A DNA stretch of 64,000 nt from Sternotherus odoratus (lineage: Eukaryota > Chordata > Testudines > Kinosternidae), in contig JAVMKO010000003.1 in NCBI GenBank assembly GCA_032164245.1, positions 10,612,651-10,676,650 of the forward strand, read 5' to 3'. Position 1 is the stretch's first letter. Each line of letters starts with the position of its first letter. Made by a program: the position numbers and the translations under genes. The notes beneath the pieces are model-generated. The model did not search any database. It had not been told where the DNA came from and was given only the letters and a program-made list of their open reading frames with translations. Positions 55,092 through 64,000 of the stretch are shown here, one piece after another.

Positions 55092-55521
55092 TACCCAAGG
55101 CCCTGCTAGTGTGCCATCTCTCCCCTCCAAGACCCTGCATCCCCACTAGATCTTCTCTGTCCCCTCCCCTGCACTCGCTTGCCCTTATGGCCAGTAAAAA
55201 GATGCCCCTGGACTGGACTAGGTGCCCTATCCCTACATTTCTATAATTCTATAACTTGTATCTAGTCAACTGAAATCTGTCTTTTGTTGTTCTAATTTAT
55301 ATTGTGGTAGCACCTAGAGGCCCCAGTGTTTTGACTCTGTGCTGGTTACAAACATAACTAGAGCTGGTCACTAAATAGAAAAAACACGGTGAACATTTCC
55401 AGAGATTTTGACATCATTTTCATTCCCTGGCTTCTAGTCACTCAACACATTTGCAAATATTTTGATCTCTAATTTTTGATATAAATATTTTCCTGTAAAT
55501 GCTTTGGGCTTTTTCAGTTTT
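55092..55521. other. Intergenic with repeat relic
   Basis: A ttatattgtggtagcaccta block at 55292-55345 is a relic of the repeat found at 47495 and 61387. Nothing else. Confidence 0.5.
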
Positions 55522-55797
55522 CCTCGGTCAGATCAACACTACAAAATTTTGTTGGCATAGTTCTGTCAGTCAGGAGTGTGAACCCTCCCTCCCCAACTCC
55601 TTAGCTGACATAGCTACACCGGCAAAAATCCCAGTTTAGAGGGAGCTATGCCAATAGAAGTGTGCTTCTGTCACTACAATTGATGGGGTTCAGCATTACT
55701 ATGCTGACAGAAAAACTCCTGTCGGTATATGCTGCATCTACACTAATGGGGCACTGCTGCTACAGCAGTTCTGGTAAAGCTGTGTAGACACGCTCCG
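55522..55797. mobile_element. PIF/Harbinger-like MITE
   Basis: The left side has cctcggtcagatcaacacta and the right side has agctgtgtagacacgctccg, degenerate inverted termini of the ctacact family. The interior shows the cagctgacatagctacaccg type block and ctgtcggtatatgctgca. No clear duplication. Confidence 0.55.
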
Positions 55798-57019
55798 TTT
55801 CTCCCCTTTTTTCCCCCCCATTCCCACCATCTCTTTTTTCCTCCTTCTACCGTGCTACTTGGGAAAGGGGTAGGGGACCAAGAGAAAGAGGAGCGGAGAA
55901 GTGAAAAATGATAAACATGAAAAGTGAAAAATAAAAACAAACAAACCACACACCCCCCTTCTTTTTTTGCTTTCTAGCTTCAGTCAAAAATAAACAAAAA
56001 TCAGAAAATGAAAAAAGACATTTAAAAAAAAATTCTTATAAAAATTCACAATTTTTCAACAACAAAGTTTTTATTCAAAACGTTTCAACCAGATCCACAT
56101 AAGAAGCAGTTCTTGCCACAAAGTGATCTCGGAGTGGTTGGAAAAAAACCTGTCTTGCTGAGCACTGTGTCCCTCTTCCCCATGACACACTTGGTTAAAG
56201 TGTGGTGTCATCAAGCCTATAGATAGCTTATGACTGTCCCCTGGAGTAAATCGACATAGTTCCACTGACTGCCACCAGCTGAGGATCTGGACTTATGTGT
56301 TTATATGTATAAGTGTGGCAAGAAAGAGAGAGAGAGACTGTTCTGTGCATATTTTACAGCTACAAAACTATCCTTTAAATCTCCTGTTCCCTCAAGCAGA
56401 GCTGTTCTGACCTCAGGGGCAGGACTGCATTTTAAAGTGACCCCATTTAAGCCCTAAGGCAAAGTCTTTTTTCCCCTCCCCTAACTGGAGAGTTATGTGT
56501 TTCTTAGCTACTGGTCAGACTGGTCGCGCCTGCCAAAAAGCTTTCAGGGAATTTCCTCACCATGTAACAAATTTATGAGTCATATGAAAAACTGGGAAAT
56601 GATTCAACCAGCTGTCTTTCATTGACTCAAAGATTTTTACAACACCTTCGTGCCTCATCTTTGATTTGAGCCAGCAGAATGGTTTGCTGTAACATCAAAT
56701 AGTCTTATGTTCACTTGAAGGAAACTTCCTACTACAAAAGAGCTGTAAAACTTGTGAAAACAGTCCACCACCAAAGGAACAATGCACAGAGCTACTGTAT
56801 TGTTTCACGATGAATTAATGAATTTAAGTTGGATTTAACTCCCATCCACTAACACTGCAGTTCAGGCTATTAATGCTGCCAGTTGCTTGGTGGCTTGAGT
56901 ATATTTACCAAGTATGGTAGTGAGCAAGCTAATGATTTTGTCAGGTTTCTGAGTGTGTCCAATGTAAACTAGATAGTTCCAGGAACCTGAGCAGACTCTG
57001 ACTGAGCTGAGTGCTCATG
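55798..57019. other. Intergenic, no features
   Basis: AT-rich, with an A-rich stretch at 55920-56060. No gene, RNA or element is recognisable. Confidence 0.5.
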
Positions 57020-57271
57020 CATAGGCGCCAACTTTCCCAGGTGCTGATGGGTGTTCATGCCTCCCCTGTTCAACTCCACCCCTTTCCCACCCCCATTCCA
57101 ACCCCTTCCCCAAATCCCTGCCCCAGCCCTGCCTCCTCCCCAAGCATGCTGTGTTTCCTCTCCTCTCCAGCTTGCCGTGCCAAACAGGGGGGGAGGAGGC
57201 AAGGCAGGGCACCCACCAATTTTTCCCATGGGTGCTCCAGCCACCGAACATCCATGGAGTCGGCGCCTATG
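57020..57271. mobile_element. Short hAT-like element (family H5), complete
   Basis: The left end cataggcgccaact and right end agtcggcgcctatg are inverted termini. Duplications tgctcatg (57012-57019) and tactcatg (57272-57279) agree at 7 of 8. C-rich interior, 252 bp, non-coding. Confidence 0.85.
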
Positions 57272-57304
57272 TACTCATGAAGTCCATGACATTGAGTGTT
57301 GTCA

Positions 57305-57362
57305 ATTTTCTCATGTGTTAGATCTCATGTGTTAAATCATGTGTTAGATCTCATGTGTTAAA
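57305..57362. repeat. Short tandem repeat of catgtgttagatct
   Basis: Four approximate copies of catgtgtta(g/a)atct between 57313 and 57361. Confidence 0.85.
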
Positions 57363-57764
57363 GCTACAGGTTCCTGGATTTGTGCTATTGGATGGGAATC
57401 TCAGTTTTCATTTTAAATAAAAGAGGCTTCTAACCCTCTTTAGGAGGAAAGCTTGAGAACATGACCCAAGAGTATCATAAAGTTTCAGAAACCAGAAGAC
57501 CCTGAAATATGTTACGAGTTAAAAAAAACTCATGATTTTAAAGCCAGTCTTTGAGGTCCTACTCGTGATTGTCGAGTGTTTGGGATTGGCAATACTGCAT
57601 GTGACCTGAACTCCCATGTGCTTAGTAAACATTTACAGTGGTTAATTGGAAAATTTTTAGAAAAACAGAGGTGGTTCAAATGGAGCCCACAGAATTCTAA
57701 AATGTTGCCTGCAGTCCCCTGTCATTTGCATTACAGGTACAACCTTTCCGTCTGCAGAGAATCA

Positions 57765-59850
57765 GGATCATGGCAAAGCAAATGGAGAAGATTGCTGGAG
57801 CAATGACACAGCCCTGCTTGACACCAGTGCGAATGACGAATGGTTCAGTCTCTCAGCCATTAACACAGTGGTTGCAGTCATCCCATCATGGAGTAGTCTG
57901 ATGATGGAAATGAATTTCTGTGGACAGCTGCACCTACACAGCACCTTCCATAGGGCATCACGATTGATAATCAATGGTTAGGTCGATGAATGCCCCTTTC
58001 CTGGTATTGTTCTCTGCACTTCTCCTGAATCTGTGATGCCATAAAGATCACGTTGGTTGTGCCTTGGGATGGCCTGAAGCTAGACTGTGATTCGGGGAGG
58101 AGTTCCTCAGCAAAGGGGAGGAGACAGCTTAGTAGGATCCAGGCAAGGATCTTCTCGGTGATGGGGAGGAGGGCAATACCTCTGTAGTTCCCGCGCAAAG
58201 ATTTGTCCCCTTTCTTGAATATTGCAACAATGTTGGCGTTCTTAAAATCCAGTGGAATTTCTTCACAGGTCCAGATTTTGTCAAGGAGTTGGCAAAGTTT
58301 GTGCTGGAGCTTTATTCCACCAGCTTTAAAAAATTCAGCTGGGATACATCAGGGCTTGGTGCCTTGTGATTTTTTATCTGGGTGATGGCACGCCAGACTG
58401 CCTGAGAAGATGGAGGGATCAGCAGGTTGTTTCACTGCTGGACATTGTGAAATGAACTCGATGGTTTATTCAGTGACCATGGAGTTGTAGTTTAGTAGGC
58501 TCTCAAAATGCTCCCAAAGTGTTTAATGGCTACATTGTCCTTGAGGAGAATGGGAACATAAGGTGGTTGGGCCATTGGAACTTGGCCCATATATAACTTT
58601 TTTTACTTGAAAGAAGCTTCTCACGTCATCCTGGTCTATGAAAACCTGGATCTCAGAGGCCTTCTCTTGCCACCACTTGCTTTTGATGTCACATAGCCTC
58701 CTTTGGACTTCCGCTTTGAGCAGATAATAGACCTCATGTTTTCATTGGTTAAAGGAATCATGCCAGTTACAGAATGTATTTCTTTTGTGTTGAATTAATG
58801 CTAGGATTTCCTTGTTGTGTGTGTCAACCCAGTCTTGGTGCCATTAAGTGGAATATCCTATAGTCTCAGGACATGCACCGTGAATCAAGTTTTTAAGTTG
58901 ATCCCAGTGCTCTTGAATGTCAATAATGTTCTCAGACAGGTGCTGCTGGAATGTCTCGCAGCTGGGTTGGTTTTGAAGGGCTTTGAGGTTGCACCACTTT
59001 CACTTAATCTTTGGGAGTTTGTGGTATGGTGAAGTGAGCTGCAGGTATATGATTGATCTTCCTAATTGATGGTCTGTCCAATAGTGATCTGCACCTCTCA
59101 TGGCTCGTGTTATATGGACATCGGCTTAATCTTGAGCTCTGACTATAAGCTTATGCTGAAATAAAGTGGTTAGTCTCTAAGGTGCCACAAGTCCTCCTCG
59201 TTTTATTTACAGATACAGACTAACATGGCTGCTAATCTTAAATAAGTGAAGGAGGTGGCAGTGTTTGGATCGAGGATGTTTCCAGGTAGATTTGTTGCTC
59301 TGACTAAAGATGGTATTTGTGATGAGCAGGTCGTGCTCCATGCATTGGCTGAGAAGGAAAATACCTTTGGGGTTTACATTTCCCACCCCTCCTTTGCCTA
59401 TTGAAATCTCCCAGAGGATGAGTTTCTCTGCCTTAGGTGTGGCTGTGAGAACTGCATCAATAATTCTATAAAGCGGCTCCTTGTTGTCTTCCTCATCATC
59501 GAGTGTTGGGGCGTACGCACTGATGACGGTGGCATATTGGTTGTTGCTAAGCTTGAGTGGAAGCGTCATGAGACGCCCGTTGATCCCCACGGGAAGCTCC
59601 AAAGTCTGACTGGTGATCTTATTTTTGATGGCAAAGCCAATTCCGTGACTGCGTCTCTCTGCAGGTGGATTCCCTTCCAAAAGAAGGTGTCGCCACCTCC
59701 ATCCTCTTTTAATTGGCCCTCATCGGCCTGGCGAGTCGCACTAAGAGCTACAATGTCAGTGTTGAGTCTTGCCAGTTCTCTAGCAATTGTGGCAGTTCTT
59801 CTTTCTGAGCATTCACTGTGCTGAGAGTCCATAAGAGTGAGGATGTTCCA
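57765..59850 (-). mobile_element. APE-type non-LTR retrotransposon (not CR1), decayed
   Basis: The minus strand encodes, from 59832 leftwards, a start with ELARLNTDIVALSATRQADE and GGDTFFWKGIHLQ. It continues with RRSHGIGFAIKNKI, LMTLPLKLSNNQYATVISAY and APTLDDEEDNKEPLY, which is an apurinic-type endonuclease domain. Further on (57971-58198) comes a reverse transcriptase start, NYRGIALLPITEKILAWILL then ESQSSFRPSQGTTNVIFMAS. Then INRDALWKVLCRCSCPQKF follows. These fit an RTE/R1-like clade rather than CR1. Frame breaks occur throughout. A Penelope fragment interrupts it at about 59147-59242. Confidence 0.85.
59147..59242 (-). mobile_element. Penelope-derived terminal fragment
   Basis: Contains gcttatgctgaaataaag, gttagtctctaaggtgccac and gatacagactaacatggctg, the recurring Penelope terminus. 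It is embedded in the LINE at 57765-59850. No target duplication is evident. Confidence 0.8.
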
Positions 59851-59863
59851 GGTGGCGAGACCT

Positions 59864-59955
59864 CATTTAGACCTTAAGAGAAGCCAGGAACCCATCAGAA
59901 TCTCCATGGGCAGTTCCCTTTAAGACCCTATTGAAAATGTCAATGTATTGATTAT
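59864..59955. repeat. 92-bp direct repeat, copy 1
   Basis: It starts catttagaccttaagagaag and is matched at 61295-61386, with about 8 substitutions and no gaps. It lies at the 5' boundary of the minus-strand LINE. A tandem gttatctcttatctctct duplication follows. Confidence 0.85.
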
Positions 59956-61294
59956 CTCTTATCTCTCTTGGTTATCTCTTATCTCTCTTATTCCAGCCAC
60001 ATAGTTGAGTGATCCCACTGGATACAGCCAGCCGGTTGGAAGAGTATGACACAGCCTGTTTGGGGCACCTTTTATAGCCATCACCCTATTTGGGATGAGC
60101 AGATGGAATCCTGAAAAGATCTGCTCAGTCACAGCCGCTAGAAGATTCTTGGCAAGCCAACACAAAATAGGTGTAAACACAATCGAAACAAATTTGTTTA
60201 CATTTTGAAGGATTCACTCAATTATATTAGTACATTACATTACGAATGGGTCTCTCTATAGGAACAATAAGGGATCACTTGTAGGAGACTCAGAAACCCA
60301 GGACACACATAAAATCCCAACCAATGAGACTGTCTTTTTGCCACATTCTATCCCAGAATTCTCCTGTCCTCCTCCACCCAGTCTGGCAGAGCGCAACAAG
60401 CAATTACTCTCTGAGCTCACCTGCCATTGTTTGTAACAAGAAGTAAAGAGATTTAACTTCATTGGAGTTGGCAAATGTTCTAGGTCTTAACCTAACAGCA
60501 GATACAAAGCGTTTCTAACACACAGAACAGGCTCTTGCTTCCTTGCCCTTTGGGGTTTTATTGCTTATCAGGATATAGGGAATCACATTAAGATGTGTTC
60601 CCTTGTTCATCATAAAATATTCATGAATTATAAAAATAGCTTGATGATAAACTTCAGCATACTACTTAAATATGCCCATGCAGACTGGGAGGGAATATCT
60701 GGTTAGTGTTGTGAAGGATAAATGCTGGCAACTGATCAGAGCATCCCGCTAATAATGTTAATTAGATCCTGGAAGCATGCTCCATGCATTCTAGAGTTGG
60801 AGCCTTACCACCAGTGATGACACTTGCAAGAGCAACATCAAAACAAATCTTCTGTAATGAGGCTTCTTAAAATTCCATAAATCACACAGAAGCAATTTGT
60901 TTCCTGCAGAATTACAAAAAGAAATTTGCAGCTGGAATGCCTTCCAGCTGGGGATTGCCAGTAGATAACAAATGTGCTTCCTAGAGCAATTAGGGATGAA
61001 TGATTAAATGCTGAGAGGTAGTGCGGGCTAGAAGATAAAGGACTAGAGTGGAAATCATAAGACTGGGATTTTATTTCTGGTTCTGCTGCATGACCCTAGG
61101 TAGGCCATTTCATTCTCTCCCTTGTCTATCTAGAGATAAGTTTTCTGGGGTAAAGAGTGTCTCTTACTATGTGTTTGTACAGCCCCCTAGTACAGTGGGG
61201 ACCCAGTCTTCATTGGGGCCTCTAGGAGCTATAAATAATAATAAAGAATAAACAAGCTTTTTTTTTCTAATCAGCTTGACCCAATGCTTGACTG
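59956..61294. other. Intergenic with one MIR-like SINE
   Basis: At 61040-61250 the order gactgggattttatttctgg, gctgcatgaccctaggtagg and cagtggggacccagtcttca is a MIR-type SINE with a longer tail. No gene is visible. Confidence 0.5.
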
Positions 61295-61386
61295 CATTTA
61301 GACCTTAAGAGAGGCCAGGAATCCATTAGAATCTCCATGAGCAGTTCCCTTTCAGACCCTATTGAAAATGTGAATTTATTGGTTAT
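61295..61386. repeat. 92-bp direct repeat, copy 2
   Basis: This is the partner of 59864-59955. The sequence to its right (61387-61510) is an interspersed repeat with gggcccagacccccttgtgc and acaaacacagaatgaagcaa, related to 47495-47615. Confidence 0.85.
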
Positions 61387-61837
61387 TATTATTGTATTGT
61401 GGTAACACCAGGAGCCCCAGTGCTGGGCCCAGACCCCCTTGTGCTAGGGGCTGTACAAACACAGAATGAAGCAATGGTCCTTGCCCCCCAAAGTTTACAA
61501 TCTATGTGACATTCTCCTTGTTAACCACCTTGAAACCTATTATGTTTGACAGCTGTAACCAGGAGCTCCCCAACTCCGTTTTCTAAACATGTTTTAAGGG
61601 TCAGATCTATTTTGGCTAAAAGTGAGCTCAGCTGTAGTCTTACACTGCATAATAATCTCCCTCAGGGAAGTGATGGAAGAGACATTTCTTGAGTCACTGG
61701 ACTGGACGAAGCTCTGGAGAACACACTGCCAGGAACAATGCTTCACTAGTAGGTGGCTGGGTAAGCCAGATTTGAAGCCCTGTGAATCTCAGAGGTCTGA
61801 AGATGAGTTTTGCTGTACTTCCTCGGGTATAGCCCAA

Positions 61838-61905
61838 GAAAGCTTATGCTTTAATACTTTTGTTAGTCTCTAAGGTGCCACCGGAGTCTTTGTCGCTTCT
61901 GCAGA
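61838..61905 (-). mobile_element. Penelope-derived terminal fragment
   Basis: Contains agcttatgctttaatacttt and gttagtctctaaggtgccac, the recurring terminal module. It ends shortly before the gypsy relic. Confidence 0.75.
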
Positions 61906-61914
61906 GCAAGACCG

Positions 61915-62700
61915 AATGCTTCAGATATTGAAACTCATGATCCTACAAAGATGTCCAGTCACAAAAGACCAAGTACCTAAAGAGGTACCGTCCTTTCAGA
62001 TAAGAGATAAGTTGTGTACGCACAATGGCATTCTATATCCATGAGAAAGAGCAAGTATTTCAGCATCTTTTAGGAATGAAATTATGCAAAAAGTTCATTC
62101 ATCACACCTGGGATTGAGAGTTGCTTAAAGTGCATCAAAGAGACTATATACTGGCCAGGAATGAAAGAATGATTAGAGCCATTCATGGAAAAGCGTGATG
62201 TATGCATATCCTAGGAAGACTGTCAACCGAAAGAGACCCTGTGGCAACATGAAGTTACAGAAAAACCAAGGGCAAAGGTGGGAAGTGGATTTTTTAATCA
62301 TTCGAGGCAAAGGATACATAATCATTGTAGACTATTTTTCCAATTTCTGGGAGATAGACAATTTACCACATGCAGGATCCAGAACAGTCACATGGAAGAT
62401 AAAATCACACTTTGCATGTATGGGATACCAGATATCTCATTATATGTCCCGATAATGGACCATAGTTTTTTTTCCAGGAGAGTTCTGGAATTTCAATAAG
62501 GCCTGGGATTTTGATCACATAACATCTTCCGCGGGGTATCCTCAAAACAATGGCAAGGGGAACCAGCAGTAAAAACTACCAAGAAACTGTTGAAAAAAAC
62601 AAACAAACCTAAAACGGCAGGGACTGATTCATATTCAGCACGACTAGATCACAGGAATACTCCCTTACAAGGCCTAAATTTTAGTCCAGCCCAACGATTG
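61915..62700 (+). pseudogene. Ty3/gypsy-like integrase remnant
   Basis: Reading through breaks, the plus strand gives an HHCC-type block, with IHSSHLGIESC then LKCIKETIYWPGMKE, followed by a VCISYEDCQPKETLW-like segment. Next comes the integrase core WEVDFLIIRGKGYIIIVDYF then SNFWEIDNLPHAGSRTV, and later SAGYPQNNGKGN. The D of VDYFSNF is the first catalytic Asp of the DDE triad. Several stops and frameshifts show it is inactive. No LTR or other pol domain is nearby, so it is a fragment. Confidence 0.75.
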
Positions 62701-62849
62701 ATGAGCCAGAGAATGAAGACACTCTTGCCAGGTTGTTAGAGCCTGTGTATTCAGGTGCTTCACTTTGCAAACTACAGAAAAAACAATAAACCAGACAAGC
62801 ATTTACTACATCAGATACATGAGAGATCTGTCACATCTGGGTCTGGTTC

Positions 62850-63780
62850 ATCTCTCATCAATGATTTAGATAATGGCATAGAGAGTACACTTATAAAGTT
62901 TGCAGATGATACCAAGCTGGGAGGGGTTGCAAGTGCTTTAGAGGATAGGATTAAAATTCAAAATGATCTAGACAAATTGGAGAAAAGGTCTGAAGTCAAT
63001 AGGATGTAATTCAATAAGAACAAATGCAAATAACTTCATTTAGGAAGGAACAATCAGTTGCACACATACAAAATGGGAAATGACAGCCTAGGAAGGAATA
63101 TGCGGAAAGGGATCTGGGGATCATAGTGGATCACAAGCTAAACATGAGTCAACAGTGTAACACTGTTGCAAAAAAAGTGAACATTATTCTGGGATGTATT
63201 AGCAGGAATATTGTAAGCAAGACACGAGAAGTAATTCTTCTGCTCTACTCTGCGCTGATTAGGCCTCAACTGGAGTGTTGTGTCCAGTTCTGGGTGCCAC
63301 ATTTCAGAAAAGATGTTGATAAATTGGAGAAAGTTCAGAGAAGAGCAAGAAAAATTATTAAAGGTCTAGAAAACATGATCTATGAGGGAAGACTGAAAAA
63401 AAATGGGTTTGTTCAGCCTGGAGAAAAGAAGACAGAGGGGACAGGATAACCATTTTCTAGTACATAAAAAGTTGTTACAAGGAGGAGGGAGAAAAGTTGT
63501 TGTTCTTAACCCCCGCAGATAAGACAAGAAGAAATGGGCTTAGATTGCAGCAAGGGAGGTTTAAATTGGACATTAGGAAAACTTCCTGTCAGGGTGGTTA
63601 AGCACTGGAATAAATTGCATAGGGAGATTGTGGAATCTCCATCACTGGAGATTTTTAAGAGCAATTTATACCTCTCAGGGATGGTCTAGATAATACTTAG
63701 TTCTGCCATGAGTGCAGGGGACTGGACTACATGACCTCTTGAGGTCCCTTCCAGTTCTACAATTCTATGATTCTAAGAGG
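62850..63780 (+). mobile_element. CR1 LINE 3' part with intact terminus
   Basis: It starts inside the reverse transcriptase with [20 protein letters not shown] then TKLGGVASALEDRIK. It continues with MSQQCNTVAKKVNIILGCIS and YSALIRPQLECCVQFWVPHF. The 3' UTR ends in ccttccagttctacaattct and the terminal attctatgattcta motif at about 63762-63775. Breaks are few. The rest of the window to its right is featureless. Confidence 0.93.
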
Positions 63781-64000
63781 GTGTTTCAATGGATATGCCA
63801 GCAACACCAAGCTTAGAGACTCGGGTTGACCAGACTCAAGGAAGACCGCATCAAGGAGGCACCAGTGAACTATACTGAACTAGAGGATGGCGGATTGTTA
63901 AAACACTTGCTCATCTGAGGGATTTTGTGTGATGGACTTCCAAGTTGTACAGGTATATAGCTAGCCAATCTGATACAAAGTGATAAACACAGTAACCACA
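63781..64000. other. Window end, no features
   Basis: No recognisable feature in the last 220 bases. Confidence 0.5.

Overview
This window is vertebrate nuclear DNA, almost certainly from a non-avian reptile and most likely a turtle. It has one clearly recognisable host gene with GT-AG introns. The rest is dense in CR1 retrotransposons, Penelope-like (PLE) fragments, tRNA-derived SINEs carrying a CR1 tail, MIR-like SINEs, and non-autonomous hAT, PIF/Harbinger-like and Tigger-like DNA elements. The turtle assignment is an inference from this repeat mix, not from a marker gene.

Positions 1 to about 24,930 hold the 3' half of CDC5L on the plus strand. CDC5L is the Myb-related core subunit of the PRP19/CDC5L spliceosomal complex. 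Seven exons (1588-1750, 4013-4177, 6202-6282, 6703-6948, 10693-10890, 20015-20227, 24433-24537) encode about 389 residues ending in a stop codon, followed by a short 3' UTR with an AATAAA at 24906. The Myb repeats at the N terminus lie upstream of the window. All internal junctions are phase 0 with canonical splice sites, and no frame break is visible, so the gene looks intact. The introns are loaded with transposable elements.

From about 24,930 to 64,000 I find no intact host gene. The region is a mosaic of CR1 fragments on both strands (29.9-32.6 kb, 38.8-39.8 kb, 46.7-47.1 kb, 49.5-50.3 kb, 62.9-63.8 kb), a second APE-type LINE (57.8-59.8 kb, minus), a decayed Ty3/gypsy integrase (61.9-62.7 kb), and many DNA transposon derivatives. 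Several of these have complete target-site duplications that can be read directly.

The most unusual object is a pair of related elements at 44228-44905 and 53838-55091. They share a pyrimidine-rich body and a terminus reading ggctgaccatat with TA target duplications. The first copy carries what appears to be the complete first coding exon of a conventional protein kinase C, closest to PRKCG, with its start codon, the first half of the C1A zinc finger and the 5' splice site. The second copy has the same sequence up to the ATG and then lacks the exon, but contains a large GC-rich fold-back. This looks like host exon capture by a non-autonomous DNA transposon.

A second pattern is target preference. 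Five complete hAT-like elements and one truncated one have 8-bp target duplications or flanks with CTAG exactly in the middle. PLE-derived fragments recur as fold-backs and as short insertions nested in Harbinger-like elements, and their minus strand preserves pieces resembling a hammerhead ribozyme core.
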